A stretch of 64,000 bases of DNA from assembly GCF_017809215.1 (NCBI RefSeq), contig NZ_CP065424.1, positions 104,001 to 168,000 on the forward strand, read 5' to 3'. This DNA is from Heyndrickxia oleronia (GTDB lineage Bacteria; Bacillota; Bacilli; Bacillales; Bacillaceae_C). Positions within the stretch are counted from its first letter, which is position 1, and every line of letters begins with the position of its first letter. The notes under the pieces were generated by a model. The model was not told where the DNA came from, ran no database searches, and saw only the letters and a list, made by a program, of their open reading frames with translations. This document shows positions 20,706-36,704 of this stretch, one piece after another. The translations under genes were made by a program, and so were the position numbers.

Positions 20706-20742
20706 CGGGTATAACCTGTAGACTGAAAGGGAGGTAGGCCCC

Positions 20743-23700
20743 TTGATAGATGTTAATAATTTTGAGTATATGAAAATTGGTCTTGCTTCACCAGATAAAA
20801 TCCGTTCTTGGTCATTTGGAGAAGTGAAAAAACCAGAAACCATTAACTATAGAACGTTAAAGCCGGAAAAAGACGGTCTATTTTGTGAGCGTATTTTCGG
20901 TCCTCAAAAGGATTGGGAATGTCACTGTGGTAAATACAAGCGTGTTAGATATAAAGGTGTAGTATGTGATCGTTGTGGAGTAGAGGTAACTCGTTCAAAG
21001 GTTCGTCGTGAACGTATGGGTCATATTGAACTTGCTGCTCCTGTATCACATATTTGGTATTTCAAAGGAATTCCAAGCCGTATGGGGCTTGTATTAGATA
21101 TGTCTCCTCGTGCATTAGAAGAAGTAATTTACTTTGCATCTTATGTTGTAACGGAAACAGGAGATACACCTCTTGAGAAGAAACAATTGTTATCTGAAAA
21201 GGAATATCGTGCATATCGTGAAAAATATGGTACTAAGTTCCAAGCATCAATGGGAGCCGAAGCAGTAAAAAAACTTCTGCAGGATATTGATGTAAATAAA
21301 GAAGTAGATTCTTTAAAAGAAGAACTTAAAACAGCACAAGGCCAACGTCGTACAAGAGCAATTAAACGACTAGAGGTTTTAGAAGCATTTCGTCATTCTG
21401 GAAATGAGCCTGATTGGATGATTCTTGATGTTCTACCTGTCATTCCTCCAGAATTAAGACCAATGGTTCAATTAGAAGGTGGCCGTTTTGCTACATCTGA
21501 TTTAAACGATTTATACCGTCGTGTTATAAACCGGAATAACCGATTAAAACGACTTTTAGATCTTGGTGCACCTAGCATCATCGTTCAAAATGAAAAACGT
21601 ATGCTTCAAGAAGCAGTAGATGCTTTAATCGATAATGGACGTCGTGGTCGTCCTGTTACAGGACCTGGTAACCGTCCATTGAAATCTCTTTCACATATGT
21701 TGAAAGGGAAACAAGGACGTTTCCGTCAAAACCTTCTTGGTAAACGTGTTGACTATTCTGGTCGTTCTGTAATTGTTGTAGGACCGAATTTAAAAATGTA
21801 TCAATGTGGTCTTCCAAAAGAAATGGCTATTGAATTATTTAAGCCATTTGTTATGAAAGAACTTGTTGAAAAAGGGTTAGCACACAATATTAAGAGTGCG
21901 AAGAGAAAAATTGAACGTCTTCAACCAGAAGTTTGGGATGTTTTAGAAGAGGTTATTAGAGAGCATCCAGTTCTATTAAACCGTGCCCCAACATTGCATA
22001 GATTAGGTATTCAAGCTTTTGAACCAACACTTGTTGAAGGACGTGCAATTCGTTTGCATCCACTTGTATGTACTGCCTATAACGCAGACTTCGATGGGGA
22101 CCAAATGGCTGTCCACGTTCCTCTTTCAGCAGAAGCTCAAGCTGAAGCTCGTCTATTGATGTTGGCAGCTCAAAATATCTTGAACCCTAAAGATGGTAAG
22201 CCAGTAGTTACTCCATCACAGGATATGGTATTAGGTAACTATTACTTAACTTTAGAACGTGAAGGTGCTGTTGGTGAAGGTAAAATTTTCAAAGATATTA
22301 ATGAAGCCCTTCTTGCTTATCAAAACGGTTATGTTCATTTGCATACACGTATTGCTGTACATGCAAGTTCGGTTAACAACCAAACGTTTACAGAAGAGCA
22401 AAAGACAAAGCTACTTATTACTACAGTTGGTAAATTAATTTTCAATGAAATATTACCAGAATCATTCCCGTACATGAATGAACCAACAAAGACAAATTTA
22501 GAAGAAAAAACTCCTGAAAAGTACTTTGTTGATACTGATACAAACGTTAAGGAACATATTAGTAAACAACCTATTATTAAACCGTTTATTAAGAAATTCC
22601 TTGGAAATATAATTGCTGAGGTCTTTAAACGATTCCAAATCACTGAAACATCAAAAATGCTTGACCGCATGAAGGATTTAGGATTTAAATACTCAACTAA
22701 AGCTGGTATTACGGTTGGGGTAGCAGATATTGTTGTATTAGGTGAAAAAGAGCAGATTCTGCATGAAGCTCAAGGAAAAGTTGATAATGTTATGAAACAA
22801 TTCCGCCGTGGCTTGATCACAGAAGAGGAGCGCTATGACCGTGTAATCTCTATCTGGAGTGCTGCGAAGGATACAATTCAAGGTAAGTTAATGGAATCAT
22901 TGGATAAACGAAATCCGATCTTCATGATGAGTGATTCCGGTGCCCGTGGTAACGCATCAAACTTTACCCAACTAGCAGGTATGCGTGGGCTGATGGCCAA
23001 CCCAGCTGGTCGTATTATTGAGTTACCAATTAAATCAAGTTTCCGTGAAGGTCTAACGGTATTGGAATACTTTATTTCAACGCACGGTGCTCGTAAAGGT
23101 CTTGCGGATACAGCGTTAAAAACAGCCGATTCTGGTTACTTAACACGTCGTCTTGTAGACGTTGCTCAGGATGTAATTGTTCGTGAAGATGATTGTGGTA
23201 CTGACAGAGGACTACTTGTTGGTTCATTAAAAGAAGGTACAGAAATTATTGAAACGTTAGAAGAACGTCTAATTGGTCGATATGCAAGAAAAGCAATCAA
23301 ACATCCTGAAACAGGTCAAGTGATTGTTCCGGAAAACGGTTTGATTACGGAAGACTTATCAAAAGATGTTGTAAATGCAGGAATCGAAGAAGTATGGATT
23401 CGTTCAGCCTTTACATGTAATACAAGACATGGTGTATGTAAAAAATGTTATGGCCGCAACTTAGCAACTGGTCAAGAGGTTGAAGTAGGTGAGGCAGTTG
23501 GTATTATCGCTGCTCAATCAATCGGGGAACCTGGAACACAGTTAACAATGCGTACATTCCATACTGGTGGGGTTGCCGGAGATGATATCACTCAAGGTTT
23601 ACCTCGTATTCAAGAATTATTTGAAGCGAGAAATCCGAAAGGTCAATCTGTCATTTCAGAAATTGATGGTGTGGTAACAGCCATTAATGAAGGTAGAGAC

Positions 23701-24336
23701 CGTCAGCAAGAAATTGTTGTTCAAGGTGAAGTTGAATCGCGCACATATCACGCACCATATACATCACGCTTGAAAGTTGCAATAGACAGTAGAGTAGAAC
23801 GAGGACAAGAATTAACAGAAGGATCTATTGATCCGAAAGAGCTATTAAAAGTTCGTGATGTAAATTCTGTTCAAGAATACTTACTTAAAGAAGTACAAAA
23901 GGTTTATCGTATGCAAGGGGTAGAAATTGGAGATAAACATATCGAAGTAATGGTACGTCAAATGCTTCGTAAAGTTCGTGTAAACAATGCAGGAGATACG
24001 GATGTATTACCTGGTTCATTATTAGATATTCACCAATTCACTGATGCAAATGAGAAGGCCATTTTAGAAGGGAAGCTTCCTGCAACAGGTCGTCCAGTTT
24101 TATTAGGGATTACAAAAGCATCCCTTGAAACAGATTCCTTCTTATCTGCTGCTTCCTTCCAAGAAACAACACGTGTCTTAACAGATGCTGCTATTAAAGG
24201 AAAACGCGATGAGCTTCTAGGATTAAAGGAAAATGTTATTATCGGTAAACTAGTTCCTGCGGGAACAGGAATGCAACGTTATCGTAAAGCGGAACCACAT
24301 ATTCCTGTTGTTGAAGAAGAAGTAACAGTAGAGTAA
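20743..24336 (+). CDS. rpoC: DNA-directed RNA polymerase subunit beta'
   Basis: The largest polymerase subunit, 1197 aa. It has the N-terminal zinc site (CHCGKY and VVCDRCG, about residues 60-78), the magnesium-binding [12 protein letters not shown], the bridge helix and trigger loop region ([16 protein letters not shown]), and the second zinc site ([15 protein letters not shown]). The TTG start at 20743 follows AAAGGGAGG, the same start type as in B. subtilis. The final residues are acidic. Confidence 0.97.
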   Translation: MIDVNNFEYMKIGLASPDKIRSWSFGEVKKPETINYRTLKPEKDGLFCERIFGPQKDWECHCGKYKRVRYKGVVCDRCGVEVTRSKVRRERMGHIELAAPVSHIWYFKGIPSRMGLVLDMSPRALEEVIYFASYVVTETGDTPLEKKQLLSEKEYRAYREKYGTKFQASMGAEAVKKLLQDIDVNKEVDSLKEELKTAQGQRRTRAIKRLEVLEAFRHSGNEPDWMILDVLPVIPPELRPMVQLEGGRFATSDLNDLYRRVINRNNRLKRLLDLGAPSIIVQNEKRMLQEAVDALIDNGRRGRPVTGPGNRPLKSLSHMLKGKQGRFRQNLLGKRVDYSGRSVIVVGPNLKMYQCGLPKEMAIELFKPFVMKELVEKGLAHNIKSAKRKIERLQPEVWDVLEEVIREHPVLLNRAPTLHRLGIQAFEPTLVEGRAIRLHPLVCTAYNADFDGDQMAVHVPLSAEAQAEARLLMLAAQNILNPKDGKPVVTPSQDMVLGNYYLTLEREGAVGEGKIFKDINEALLAYQNGYVHLHTRIAVHASSVNNQTFTEEQKTKLLITTVGKLIFNEILPESFPYMNEPTKTNLEEKTPEKYFVDTDTNVKEHISKQPIIKPFIKKFLGNIIAEVFKRFQITETSKMLDRMKDLGFKYSTKAGITVGVADIVVLGEKEQILHEAQGKVDNVMKQFRRGLITEEERYDRVISIWSAAKDTIQGKLMESLDKRNPIFMMSDSGARGNASNFTQLAGMRGLMANPAGRIIELPIKSSFREGLTVLEYFISTHGARKGLADTALKTADSGYLTRRLVDVAQDVIVREDDCGTDRGLLVGSLKEGTEIIETLEERLIGRYARKAIKHPETGQVIVPENGLITEDLSKDVVNAGIEEVWIRSAFTCNTRHGVCKKCYGRNLATGQEVEVGEAVGIIAAQSIGEPGTQLTMRTFHTGGVAGDDITQGLPRIQELFEARNPKGQSVISEIDGVVTAINEGRDRQQEIVVQGEVESRTYHAPYTSRLKVAIDSRVERGQELTEGSIDPKELLKVRDVNSVQEYLLKEVQKVYRMQGVEIGDKHIEVMVRQMLRKVRVNNAGDTDVLPGSLLDIHQFTDANEKAILEGKLPATGRPVLLGITKASLETDSFLSAASFQETTRVLTDAAIKGKRDELLGLKENVIIGKLVPAGTGMQRYRKAEPHIPVVEEEVTVE

Positions 24337-24340
24337 ATAT

Positions 24341-24358
24341 GAAGCCGGTATTTATTAC
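24341..24358 (+). repeat. Hairpin after rpoC
   Basis: GCCGGTA and TACCGGC form a short stem just after the rpoC stop. The T-rich stretch is about 12 nt away, so termination efficiency is uncertain. Confidence 0.45.
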
Positions 24359-24391
24359 CGGCTCATATATCATTTTTATTTTAATAACGTG

Positions 24392-24420
24392 TTGACATTA
24401 ATAATTGAAAATGGTACTAT
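24392..24420 (+). promoter_or_regulatory. Sigma-A promoter for rplGB-str operon
   Basis: A consensus TTGACA (24392-24397) and TACTAT (24415-24420) are exactly 17 bp apart, 50 bp before the L7Ae-family gene. This is one of the clearest promoters in the window. Confidence 0.75.
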
Positions 24421-24469
24421 ATTCAAGGTGCTTCAATCATAAACCCTGTTACTTTGGAGGATATGAAAA

Positions 24470-24718
24470 ATGTCTTATGAAAAAGTATTGCAGGCGAAAC
24501 AAGTGATTGTGGGAACAAAACAAACAGTTAAAGCTCTAAAAACTGCGAACGTGGATGAACTAATTATTGCAAAGGATGCTGATCCTATTGTAATTGAAAA
24601 GGTAGTTCAGGTTGCTAATGATATGAATATACCGATTAATCAAGTAGATTCTATGAAGAAGCTTGGTAAGGTATGTGGAATAGAAGTTGGGGCTGCTGCT
24701 GTTGCAGTTATTTATTAA
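24470..24718 (+). CDS. rplGB: L7Ae-family K-turn RNA-binding protein (YbxF/RplGB)
   Basis: An 82-aa member of the L7Ae/L30e family that binds kink-turn RNAs. The motif [24 protein letters not shown] and the loop [22 protein letters not shown] are typical of B. subtilis YbxF, which sits at the same place before rpsL. It can associate with ribosomes; its physiological target is not settled. A GGAGG RBS is present. Confidence 0.93.
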   Translation: MSYEKVLQAKQVIVGTKQTVKALKTANVDELIIAKDADPIVIEKVVQVANDMNIPINQVDSMKKLGKVCGIEVGAAAVAVIY

Positions 24719-24721
24719 AAC

Positions 24722-24752
24722 TGTTTTTGCAGATAAATATCCTGCAAAAACT
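24722..24752 (+). repeat. Hairpin between rplGB and rpsL
   Basis: GTTTTTGCAG pairs with CTGCAAAAAC, then TTTGTTTTTGC. It could be a partial terminator that lowers or separates expression of the str ribosomal genes from rplGB. Confidence 0.55.
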
Positions 24753-24821
24753 TTGTTTTTGCTTTAAAATGAACCACCTGGATGTGTGGGCTTAAACAAA
24801 ATTGGAAGGGAGGATATTCAA

Positions 24822-25241
24822 ATGCCTACTATTAATCAGTTAGTACGTAAACCTCGTAAATCAAAAATCACAAAGTCTAAGTCTCCAGCACTTAACAAAG
24901 GCTATAACAGCTTCAAAAAAGTGAATACAGACTTATCTTCACCACAAAAACGTGGTGTTTGTACTCGTGTTGGTACAATGACTCCAAAGAAACCGAACTC
25001 AGCGTTACGTAAATATGCTCGTGTTCGTTTAACAAACGGTATTGAGGTTACAGCATACATTCCTGGTATTGGTCACAATTTACAAGAACACAGCGTTGTA
25101 TTAATTCGCGGTGGACGTGTAAAAGACTTACCAGGGGTACGTTATCATATTGTTCGTGGTGCTCTTGATACTGCGGGTGTTGATAGCCGTAGACAAGGAC
25201 GTTCAAAATATGGTACTAAGCGTCCAAAAGAGAAAAAATAA
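24822..25241 (+). CDS. rpsL: 30S ribosomal protein S12
   Basis: A 139-aa decoding-centre protein. The conserved [11 protein letters not shown] loop carries wild-type lysines at the positions where streptomycin-resistance changes normally arise. ATG 24822 follows GGAAGGGAGGAT; the in-frame start 12 codons upstream lies before that RBS. First gene of the str operon rpsL-rpsG-fusA-tuf. Confidence 0.97.
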   Translation: MPTINQLVRKPRKSKITKSKSPALNKGYNSFKKVNTDLSSPQKRGVCTRVGTMTPKKPNSALRKYARVRLTNGIEVTAYIPGIGHNLQEHSVVLIRGGRVKDLPGVRYHIVRGALDTAGVDSRRQGRSKYGTKRPKEKK

Positions 25242-25257
25242 TTTAACACAAATATAA

Positions 25258-25752
<495 letters not shown>

Positions 25753-25811
25753 TCTAACCTTCATTTTCAACCAAAAAACTATATTCTCATATTAGGAAGG
25801 AGAAAAAACCA

Positions 25812-27890
25812 ATGAAAAGAGAGTTCTCCTTAGAAAATACTCGTAATATTGGTATCATGGCACACATTGATGCTGGTAAAACGACTACAACTGAGCGTAT
25901 TCTTTATTACACTGGTAAAATCCATAAGATTGGTGAAACTCATGAAGGTGCATCTCAAATGGACTGGATGGAGCAAGAACAAGAACGTGGGATTACTATT
26001 ACATCAGCTGCAACAACAGCATCTTGGAAAGGTAATCGCGTAAACATTATCGATACACCAGGACACGTAGACTTCACAGTTGAAGTTGAACGTTCTCTTC
26101 GTGTACTTGATGGTGCAGTAACTGTTCTTGATGCACAATCTGGGGTTGAACCTCAAACAGAAACTGTTTGGCGTCAAGCAACAACATACGGAGTACCTCG
26201 TATTGTATTCGTTAATAAAATGGATAAAATCGGGGCTGACTTCTTATATTCTGTTGGAACAATTCATGACCGTTTGCAAGCAAACGCTCATCCTATTCAA
26301 TTACCAATCGGTGCTGAAGATCAATTCGAAGGTATTATTGACCTTATTGAAATGAAAGCAACTATGTATGGTAATGATTTAGGAACTGAAATTGAAGTTG
26401 TTGAGATTCCTGAAGAATATAAAGAGCAGGCTGAAACTTATAGAGAAAAATTAATTGAAGCAGTAGCTGAACTAGATGAAGAGTTAATGGAAAAATACCT
26501 TGGTGGCGAAGAGCTTACAAATGAAGAGATCAAAGCTGCTATCCGTAAAGGTACAGTTAACGTAGAATTCTATCCTGTTCTATGTGGTACTGCATTCAAA
26601 AACAAAGGTGTTCAATTAATGCTTGATGCTGTTATTGACTATCTTCCATCTCCATTAGATGTACCAGCTATTAAAGGTACTCGTCCTGATTCTGATGAAG
26701 AAGTCAATAAGCATGCAGATGATGATGAGCCATTTGCAGCTTTAGCATTTAAAGTTATGACTGACCCTTACGTTGGTAAATTAACGTTCTTCCGTGTATA
26801 TTCTGGTACATTAGCATCAGGTTCTTATGTACAGAACTCTACAAAAGGAAAGCGTGAGCGTGTTGGACGTATCCTTCAAATGCACGCAAACCACCGTGAA
26901 GAAATTTCAGAAGTACATGCTGGAGACATTGCAGCTGCTGTTGGTTTGAAAGATACAACTACTGGTGACACTCTATGTGATGAAAAAGATTTAGTTATCT
27001 TAGAATCTATGGAGTTCCCTGAACCAGTTATCCAATTGTCTGTAGAACCTAAGTCAAAAGCTGACCAAGATAAAATGACTACAGCATTACAAAAACTTCA
27101 AGAGGAAGACCCTACATTCCGCGCACATACTGACCAAGAAACTGGACAAGTTATCATTGCTGGTATGGGTGAGCTTCACTTAGATATCCTTGTTGATCGT
27201 ATGAAACGCGAATTCAAGGTAGAAGCTAATGTTGGTGCACCTCAGGTTGCTTATCGTGAAACTTTCCGTACTAGTGCACAAGTACAAGGTAAGTTCGCAC
27301 GTCAATCTGGTGGTCGTGGACAATACGGGGATGTTTGGATTGAGTTCTCTCCAAATGAAGAAGGTAAAGGCTTTGAGTTCGAAAATGCAATCGTTGGTGG
27401 GGTTGTTCCTCGTGAATACATTCCAGCAGTTCAAGCGGGTCTTGAAGATGCATTAGAGCGTGGGGTTCTTGCTGGATTCCCACTAGTTGATATCAAAGCA
27501 AAACTATATGATGGTTCATACCATGATGTAGACTCAAGTGAGATGGCATTTAAAATTGCTGCATCACTTGCATTGAAAAACGCTGCTTCGAAATGTAACC
27601 CTGTAATCCTTGAACCTACAATGAAGGTTGAAGTAGTTATCCCTGAAGATTATTTAGGAGATATTATGGGACAAATTACAGCTCGTCGTGGACGTGTAGA
27701 AGGTATGGAAGCTCGTGGTAATGCACAAGTTGTTCGTGCGATGGTTCCACTTTCTGAAATGTTTGGTTATGCAACTGCACTTCGTTCTAGTACACAAGGT
27801 CGTGGAGTATTCTCAATGCACTTTGATCACTATGAAGAAGTACCAAAAGCAATTGCTGAAGAAATTATCAAAAAAAATAAAGGTGAATAA
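25812..27890 (+). CDS. fusA: Elongation factor G
   Basis: A 692-aa translocase GTPase. It has the G1 motif AHIDAGKTT (about 17-25), G3 DTPGHVDF and G4 NKMDK, then the beta-barrel and domains III-V ([33 protein letters not shown]). The length matches family members, and there is a normal GGAAGGAG RBS. Confidence 0.97.
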   Translation: MKREFSLENTRNIGIMAHIDAGKTTTTERILYYTGKIHKIGETHEGASQMDWMEQEQERGITITSAATTASWKGNRVNIIDTPGHVDFTVEVERSLRVLDGAVTVLDAQSGVEPQTETVWRQATTYGVPRIVFVNKMDKIGADFLYSVGTIHDRLQANAHPIQLPIGAEDQFEGIIDLIEMKATMYGNDLGTEIEVVEIPEEYKEQAETYREKLIEAVAELDEELMEKYLGGEELTNEEIKAAIRKGTVNVEFYPVLCGTAFKNKGVQLMLDAVIDYLPSPLDVPAIKGTRPDSDEEVNKHADDDEPFAALAFKVMTDPYVGKLTFFRVYSGTLASGSYVQNSTKGKRERVGRILQMHANHREEISEVHAGDIAAAVGLKDTTTGDTLCDEKDLVILESMEFPEPVIQLSVEPKSKADQDKMTTALQKLQEEDPTFRAHTDQETGQVIIAGMGELHLDILVDRMKREFKVEANVGAPQVAYRETFRTSAQVQGKFARQSGGRGQYGDVWIEFSPNEEGKGFEFENAIVGGVVPREYIPAVQAGLEDALERGVLAGFPLVDIKAKLYDGSYHDVDSSEMAFKIAASLALKNAASKCNPVILEPTMKVEVVIPEDYLGDIMGQITARRGRVEGMEARGNAQVVRAMVPLSEMFGYATALRSSTQGRGVFSMHFDHYEEVPKAIAEEIIKKNKGE

Positions 27891-27938
27891 TTGATTTCTG
27901 AGCCTTTATAAAGTATAACTACTATATATGATATATGA

Positions 27939-27972
27939 TTGCTTTAAAGATGAGCGCTCATCTTTAAAGCAA
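27939..27972. repeat. Perfect 34-bp palindrome between fusA and tuf
   Basis: TTGCTTTAAAGATGAGC is followed immediately by its exact reverse complement, 44 bp upstream of the tuf ATG. No T tract follows, so it is not a standard terminator. As RNA it forms a strong hairpin just before the tuf RBS region; as DNA it could extrude a cruciform or bind a dimeric protein. Confidence 0.8.
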
Positions 27973-28015
27973 CATATAAATACTTATAATTATAAATATT
28001 AAGGAGGATTTCCTA

Positions 28016-29203
28016 ATGGCTAAAGCGAAATTTGATCGTTCTAAAACACATGCTAATATTGGTACAATTGGTCACGTTGACCATGGTAAAACTACTTTAA
28101 CTGCAGCAATCACTACAGTTCTTGCAAAAACTGGTGGTGCAGAAGCTCGCGCTTATGACCAAATCGATGGTGCTCCAGAAGAACGTGAACGTGGTATCAC
28201 AATCAATACTGCGCACGTAGAATATGAAACTGCAACTCGTCACTATGCACACGTTGACTGCCCAGGACACGCTGACTATGTTAAAAACATGATCACTGGT
28301 GCTGCTCAAATGGACGGTGGTATCCTAGTAGTATCTGCTGCTGATGGTCCAATGCCACAAACTCGTGAGCACATCCTACTTTCTCGTAACGTAGGTGTAC
28401 CATACCTAGTAGTATTCTTAAACAAATGTGATATGGTAGATGACGAAGAATTATTAGAATTAGTAGAAATGGAAGTTCGTGACCTTCTATCTGAATATGG
28501 TTTCCCTGGAGACGATGTTCCTGTAATCAAAGGTTCTGCTCTTAAAGCACTTGAAGGAGACCCAGTTTGGGAAGAAAAAATCACTGAATTAATGGCTGCA
28601 GTTGATGAATTCATTCCAACTCCAGAACGTGACAATGAAAAACCATTCATGATGCCTGTTGAGGATGTATTCTCAATCACAGGTCGTGGAACAGTTGCTA
28701 CTGGCCGTGTTGAACGTGGTCAAGTAAAAGTTGGTGACGTTGTAGATATCATCGGTTTAGCTGAAGAAGCAAAATCTACAACTGTAACTGGTGTTGAAAT
28801 GTTCCGTAAACTTCTTGACTATGCAGAAGCTGGAGATAACATTGGTGCACTTCTTCGTGGGGTTGCTCGTGAAGAAATCCAACGTGGTCAAGTTCTTGCA
28901 AAGCCAGGAACAATCACTCCACATACTGAATTTAAAGCAGAAGTTTATGTATTATCTAAAGAAGAAGGTGGACGTCACACTCCATTCTTCTCAAACTATC
29001 GTCCACAATTCTATTTCCGTACTACAGATGTAACTGGTATCGTTCATCTTAACGAAGGTACTGAAATGGTAATGCCTGGCGATAACACTGAAATGAATGT
29101 TGAACTTATTTCACCAATCGCGATCGAAGAAGGAACTCGTTTCTCAATTCGTGAAGGTGGACGTACTGTAGGTTCAGGCGTTGTAACTTCAATCTCTAAA
29201 TAA
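28016..29203 (+). CDS. tuf: Elongation factor Tu
   Basis: A 395-aa GTPase that delivers aminoacyl-tRNA. G1 is GHVDHGKTT (about 19-27), G3 DCPGHADY, G4 NKCDM; the switch and tRNA-binding surfaces are intact. AAGGAGG lies 8 bp before the ATG. It is the last gene of the str operon and is closed by a strong terminator. Confidence 0.98.
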   Translation: MAKAKFDRSKTHANIGTIGHVDHGKTTLTAAITTVLAKTGGAEARAYDQIDGAPEERERGITINTAHVEYETATRHYAHVDCPGHADYVKNMITGAAQMDGGILVVSAADGPMPQTREHILLSRNVGVPYLVVFLNKCDMVDDEELLELVEMEVRDLLSEYGFPGDDVPVIKGSALKALEGDPVWEEKITELMAAVDEFIPTPERDNEKPFMMPVEDVFSITGRGTVATGRVERGQVKVGDVVDIIGLAEEAKSTTVTGVEMFRKLLDYAEAGDNIGALLRGVAREEIQRGQVLAKPGTITPHTEFKAEVYVLSKEEGGRHTPFFSNYRPQFYFRTTDVTGIVHLNEGTEMVMPGDNTEMNVELISPIAIEEGTRFSIREGGRTVGSGVVTSISK

Positions 29204-29218
29204 TATATTTAGACTAAA

Positions 29219-29252
29219 TAAAAAGCAGACGGTGACGATCGTCTGCTTTTTT
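29219..29252 (+). terminator. Rho-independent terminator after tuf
   Basis: AAAAAGCAGACG and CGTCTGCTTTTTTT form a 10-12-bp stem with a run of seven Ts. It ends the str operon. Confidence 0.93.
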
Positions 29253-29430
29253 TATTTGAAATTGATACATATAACGACAGTAATATTGCGTTTTTCTGTT
29301 CAGTTATCTACTCAAATCTTTGTAACTATAATCTTAAAGTCTATGCTTTTATACTCTAATGAAAACATGAGGGATTTGAGAAATTGATTAAGGTTAAAGA
29401 ATTATTAAATTACAACAATTTAAGTATTGC

Positions 29431-29529
29431 TTGAACAACTTAGCATATGCATGTATAATTGAAAAAGTGTTAAAAACCCAAATAAATCACTATTATAGTA
29501 TTGCATTACCTAAATGTTTTATGTATAAT
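29431..29529 (+). promoter_or_regulatory. Tandem promoters of the S10-spc-alpha operon
   Basis: Two sigma-A-like promoters are spaced 70 bp apart: TTGAAC (29431) -17 bp- TATAAT (29454), and TTGCAT (29501) -17 bp- TATAAT (29524). Both -10 elements are perfect and preceded by ATG. They would drive transcription of about 14 kb of ribosomal protein genes. Between the tuf terminator and the first promoter (29253-29430) I see nothing else. Confidence 0.75.
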
Positions 29530-29535
29530 AGAGAA

Positions 29536-29971
<436 letters not shown>

Positions 29972-30007
29972 TAAATAAAATGTTAATTATATTAGGAGGT
30001 GTGACTC

Positions 30008-30637
30008 ATGACCAAAGGAATCTTAGGAAGAAAAATAGGTATGACGCAAATATTTGCTGAGAATGGTGATTTAATTCCAGTAACTGTTGTTGAAGCTGCT
30101 CCAAACGTTGTTCTTCAAAAGAAAACTATCGAAACTGATGGTTACGAAGCAATTCAATTAGGTTTCGAAGACAAACGTGAAAAGTTAGCTAACAAACCTG
30201 AAAAAGGTCATGTATCAAAAGCAAATACTGCTCCTAAGCGCTTCATTCGCGAATTCGACGCAGTAAACTCTAGTGAGTATGAAATTGGTCAAGAAGTCAA
30301 AGTTGATATTTTTGCAGAAGGTGACATCGTAGATGTGACTGGAATTTCTAAAGGTAAAGGATTCCAAGGTGTAATTAAACGTCATGGACAATCTCGTGGA
30401 CCTATGGCTCACGGATCTCGTTACCATCGTCGCCCTGGATCTATGGGTCCTGTTGCTCCAAACCGTGTATTTAAACAAAAAGCATTACCTGGTCGCATGG
30501 GTGGAGAACAAATTACGATTCAAAACTTAGAAATTGTCAAAGTTGACGCAGAACGCAATCTTATCCTAGTTAAGGGTAATGTTCCTGGTCCTAAAAAAGC
30601 ATTGCTTAAAATCAAAACAGCGATTAAAGCAAAGTAG
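30008..30637 (+). CDS. rplC: 50S ribosomal protein L3
   Basis: A 209-aa early assembly protein whose long loop reaches the peptidyl transferase centre. It shows [12 protein letters not shown], the [13 protein letters not shown] loop and the RPGSMG...PGRMGG region that carries the conserved glutamine environment. The RBS is TTAGGAGGTG. It is 36 bp from rpsJ. Confidence 0.97.
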   Translation: MTKGILGRKIGMTQIFAENGDLIPVTVVEAAPNVVLQKKTIETDGYEAIQLGFEDKREKLANKPEKGHVSKANTAPKRFIREFDAVNSSEYEIGQEVKVDIFAEGDIVDVTGISKGKGFQGVIKRHGQSRGPMAHGSRYHRRPGSMGPVAPNRVFKQKALPGRMGGEQITIQNLEIVKVDAERNLILVKGNVPGPKKALLKIKTAIKAK

Positions 30638-30666
30638 ATTAATTACAAGGAAAGGAGGAAACAGGA

Positions 30667-31290
30667 ATGCCGAAAGTAGCTCTATATAACCAAAGCGGAT
30701 CTAAAGTTGGAGATATCGAACTAAATGATTCAGTTTTTGGTATTGAACCAAATGAAAGTGTATTGTTCGACGCTATCGTGATGCAAAGAGCATCATTACG
30801 TCAAGGAACAAGCAAAGTAAAAAATCGCTCTGAAGTTAGCGGCGGTGGTCGTAAACCATGGCGTCAAAAAGGTACTGGTCGTGCCCGTCAAGGATCTATT
30901 CGTTCACCACAATGGCGTGGTGGTGGTACTGTATTCGGTCCAGTTCCACGTAGCTATAGCTACAAATTACCTAAAAAGGTACGTCGTTTAGCAATTAAAT
31001 CTGCATTATCTACTAAAGTTTTAGAAGAAAAAATTCTTGTATTAGAATCTCTTTCTTTTGCAGCGCCTAAAACAAAAGAATTTGCAGCAGTATTAAATAG
31101 TCTATCTGTTGGTAAAAAAGCTCTAGTAGTTACAGATGGTTCTGATGTAAATGTTGCCCTTTCAGCTCGTAATATCCCTGGTATTACTGTTGTTGAAGCA
31201 AATGGCATTAACGTTTTAGATGTGGTTTCTCATGATCAATTGATCATTACCAAAGCCGCTGTTGAAAAAGTAGAGGAGGTGCTTGGATAA
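30667..31290 (+). CDS. rplD: 50S ribosomal protein L4
   Basis: A 207-aa exit-tunnel protein. The internal loop [20 protein letters not shown] lines the tunnel constriction; macrolide-relevant residues look wild type. The stop overlaps the rplW start (TAATG), so translation of the two is coupled. Confidence 0.97.
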   Translation: MPKVALYNQSGSKVGDIELNDSVFGIEPNESVLFDAIVMQRASLRQGTSKVKNRSEVSGGGRKPWRQKGTGRARQGSIRSPQWRGGGTVFGPVPRSYSYKLPKKVRRLAIKSALSTKVLEEKILVLESLSFAAPKTKEFAAVLNSLSVGKKALVVTDGSDVNVALSARNIPGITVVEANGINVLDVVSHDQLIITKAAVEKVEEVLG

Positions 31291-31574
31291 TGGATGTACG
31301 TGATATCATTAAGCGCCCTGTCATCACTGAACGTTCAACTGATGTAATGGCTGATAAAAAGTATACTTTTGAAGTTGACGTAAGAGCTAATAAAACACAA
31401 GTGAAAGATGCTGTTGAGGCAATCTTTGGTGTGAAAGTAGCGAAAGTAAACGTTATGAACTACAAAGGTAAGTTTAAACGCATGGGTCGTCATGCTGGTT
31501 ACACTAACAAGCGCCGTAAAGCAATTGTTACTTTAACTGCTGATAGTAAAGAAATCGAATTTTTCGAGGTTTAA
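31290..31574 (+). CDS. rplW: 50S ribosomal protein L23
   Basis: A 94-aa tunnel-exit protein and docking site for trigger factor and SRP. It has [31 protein letters not shown] and the loop [16 protein letters not shown]. It starts in the rplD stop codon, preceded by AGAGGAGG. Confidence 0.97.
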   Translation: MDVRDIIKRPVITERSTDVMADKKYTFEVDVRANKTQVKDAVEAIFGVKVAKVNVMNYKGKFKRMGRHAGYTNKRRKAIVTLTADSKEIEFFEV

Positions 31575-31594
31575 TATTAAATAATGTAATTTGA

Positions 31595-32440
<846 letters not shown>

Positions 32441-32450
32441 CTCGGGTTGA

Positions 32451-32476
32451 ACTACGGTTCGGCTTTAGGGCCGTAG
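32451..32476 (+). repeat. Hairpin between rplB and rpsS
   Basis: CTACGG pairs with CCGTAG around a loop of about 13 nt, in an otherwise short 61-bp spacer. No T tract follows. It may be a translational element or processing site before rpsS. Confidence 0.45.
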
Positions 32477-32501
32477 CGCAATCACGAAAGGAGGTTCGAT
32501 C

Positions 32502-32780
32502 ATGGGTCGCAGCTTAAAAAAAGGACCTTTTGTTGATGAACATTTAATGAAAAAGGTTGAAGTTCTAAACGAGTCTGATAAAAAACAAGTAGTTAAAACT
32601 TGGTCTCGTCGTTCTACAATCTTCCCAGCATTCATCGGACACACGATTGCTGTTTATGATGGACGTAAACACGTACCTGTATATGTGACTGAAGATATGG
32701 TAGGTCATAAGCTTGGTGAATTTGCACCAACTCGTACTTATAAAGGTCACGCAAGTGATGATAAGAAAACAAGACGCTAA
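32502..32780 (+). CDS. rpsS: 30S ribosomal protein S19
   Basis: A 92-aa 30S head protein that contacts the A-site finger. [19 protein letters not shown] and the C-terminal [15 protein letters not shown] motif are diagnostic. GAAAGGAGG precedes the ATG. Confidence 0.97.
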   Translation: MGRSLKKGPFVDEHLMKKVEVLNESDKKQVVKTWSRRSTIFPAFIGHTIAVYDGRKHVPVYVTEDMVGHKLGEFAPTRTYKGHASDDKKTRR

Positions 32781-32799
32781 TTGAGAGGAGGGCATCCTG

Positions 32800-33141
32800 A
32801 TGCAAGCTAAAGCTGTTGCAAGAACAGTTCGTATTGCTCCTCGTAAAGTACGATTAGTTGTCGATCTAATACGAGGCAAGCAAGTAGGAGAAGCTGTTGC
32901 TATTTTAAACTTAACACCAAAAGCAGCTTCACCAGTTGTAGAAAAAGTTTTAAAATCTGCTATTGCGAATGCAGAGCATAACTATGATATGGATATCAAT
33001 AACCTAGTTGTAACTGAGGCTTATGTGAACGAAGGACCAACACTTAAACGTTTCCGTCCACGTGCACAAGGACGTGCAAGCCAAATCCTTAAACGTACTA
33101 GCCACATTACAGTTGTGGTATCAGAAAAGAAGGAGGGATAA
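32800..33141 (+). CDS. rplV: 50S ribosomal protein L22
   Basis: A 113-aa exit-tunnel protein. It shows [19 protein letters not shown] and the tunnel hairpin [16 protein letters not shown], with no insertion of the macrolide-resistance type. The RBS is GAGAGGAGG. The rpsC start is 3 bp beyond its stop. Confidence 0.97.
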   Translation: MQAKAVARTVRIAPRKVRLVVDLIRGKQVGEAVAILNLTPKAASPVVEKVLKSAIANAEHNYDMDINNLVVTEAYVNEGPTLKRFRPRAQGRASQILKRTSHITVVVSEKKEG

Positions 33142-33144
33142 TTC

Positions 33145-34715
<1,571 letters not shown>

Positions 34716-34750
34716 TAAATGTTTCGGATACTATTTCCGAAGGGAGGTAA

Positions 34751-35125
<375 letters not shown>

Positions 35126-35162
35126 TTATAAATGATTCGTAAACCAAGGAGGTGCGATTAAG

Positions 35163-35474
35163 ATGCATGTTAAAAAAGGCGATAAAGTGATGGTTATCAC
35201 TGGTAAAGATAAAGGGAAAACAGGTGTGATCCTAGCAGCTTTTCCTAAAAAAGACCGTGTAATCGTTGAAGGTGTAAACATCGTGAAAAAGCACTCTAAG
35301 CCTTCACAAGCTAATCCACAAGGTGGAATTGTTAACTTTGAAGCAGCTATTCACGTTTCTAATGTAATGTTATTAGACCCTAAAACAAACGAACCAACAC
35401 GTGTTGGATATCAAGAAGTTAACGGTAAGAAAGTACGTGTAGCTAAAAAATCTGGTGAAGTTTTAGATAAATAG
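35163..35474 (+). CDS. rplX: 50S ribosomal protein L24
   Basis: A 103-aa assembly-initiator protein with a KOW motif at its N-terminus ([18 protein letters not shown]) and the loop [21 protein letters not shown]. The RBS is AAGGAGGTG. Confidence 0.97.
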   Translation: MHVKKGDKVMVITGKDKGKTGVILAAFPKKDRVIVEGVNIVKKHSKPSQANPQGGIVNFEAAIHVSNVMLLDPKTNEPTRVGYQEVNGKKVRVAKKSGEVLDK

Positions 35475-35500
35475 TCTTTAAATGAAGGGAGGTACACGAC

Positions 35501-36040
35501 ATGAACCGCCTAAAGGAAAAATTTGAAAAAGAATTGACACCTGCTTTAATGAGCAAGTTCAATTATAAATCAGTAATGCAAGTACCAAAAATTGAAAAAA
35601 TCGTTATCAACATGGGTGTTGGTGATGCAGTTCAAAACGCAAAAGTATTAGATAATGCTGTTGAAGAACTATCAATCATCACTGGTCAAAAACCAGTTGT
35701 AACAAAAGCGAAAAATTCTATTGCAGGCTTCCGTCTTCGTGAAGGTATGCCTATCGGTGCGAAAGTTACACTTCGTGGCGAACGCATGTATCAATTTTTA
35801 GATAAACTAATTTCAGTTTCTCTACCACGTGTACGTGACTTCCGCGGGATCTCAAAGAAATCATTTGATGGTCGTGGAAACTATACACTTGGAGTAAAAG
35901 AACAGCTTATCTTCCCTGAGATTGATTACGATAAAGTAAGTAAAGTACGTGGTATGGATATCGTTATCGTAACAACTGCTAATACAGACGAAGAAGCTCG
36001 TGAACTATTAACACAATTCGGAATGCCATTCCAAAAGTAA
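35501..36040 (+). CDS. rplE: 50S ribosomal protein L5
   Basis: A 179-aa 5S rRNA-binding protein of the central protuberance. [16 protein letters not shown], the [21 protein letters not shown] segment and the C-terminal [20 protein letters not shown] are as in the family. It lies between rplX and rpsN. Confidence 0.97.
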   Translation: MNRLKEKFEKELTPALMSKFNYKSVMQVPKIEKIVINMGVGDAVQNAKVLDNAVEELSIITGQKPVVTKAKNSIAGFRLREGMPIGAKVTLRGERMYQFLDKLISVSLPRVRDFRGISKKSFDGRGNYTLGVKEQLIFPEIDYDKVSKVRGMDIVIVTTANTDEEARELLTQFGMPFQK

Positions 36041-36047
36041 TCGCTAA

Positions 36048-36248
<201 letters not shown>

Positions 36249-36276
36249 ACCCTAAATTGGGAAGGAGGTTAATATT

Positions 36277-36675
36277 ATGGTAATGACAGATCCAATTGCA
36301 GATTTGCTTACTCGTATTCGTAATGCGAACATGGTACGTCACGAAAAATTAGAAGTTCCTGCTTCTAAAATCAAAAAAGAAGTTGCTGAAATTCTAAAGC
36401 GCGAAGGTTTTGTTCGTGATGTTGAATTTATCGAAGATAACAAACAAGGAATCATTCGGATCTTCTTGAAATATGGTGCAAACAATGAGCGTGTAATCAC
36501 TGGTATTAAGCGTATTAGTAAACCTGGTTTACGCGTATATGCAAAAGCGAATGAGGTTCCTAAAGTACTTAACGGTCTTGGAATCGCAATCGTTTCTACT
36601 TCTCAAGGCGTTTTAACTGATAAAGACGCTCGTAACAAACAAGTTGGCGGAGAAGTATTAGCATACGTTTGGTAA
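36277..36675 (+). CDS. rpsH: 30S ribosomal protein S8
   Basis: A 132-aa central-domain assembly protein. [15 protein letters not shown] and the C-terminal [26 protein letters not shown] are typical. In E. coli S8 represses the spc operon; the same control is not shown here. The RBS is GAAGGAGG. Confidence 0.97.
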   Translation: MVMTDPIADLLTRIRNANMVRHEKLEVPASKIKKEVAEILKREGFVRDVEFIEDNKQGIIRIFLKYGANNERVITGIKRISKPGLRVYAKANEVPKVLNGLGIAIVSTSQGVLTDKDARNKQVGGEVLAYVW

Positions 36676-36704
36676 TATAAAGGCATGAATGGAGGTGCAA
36701 AAGA

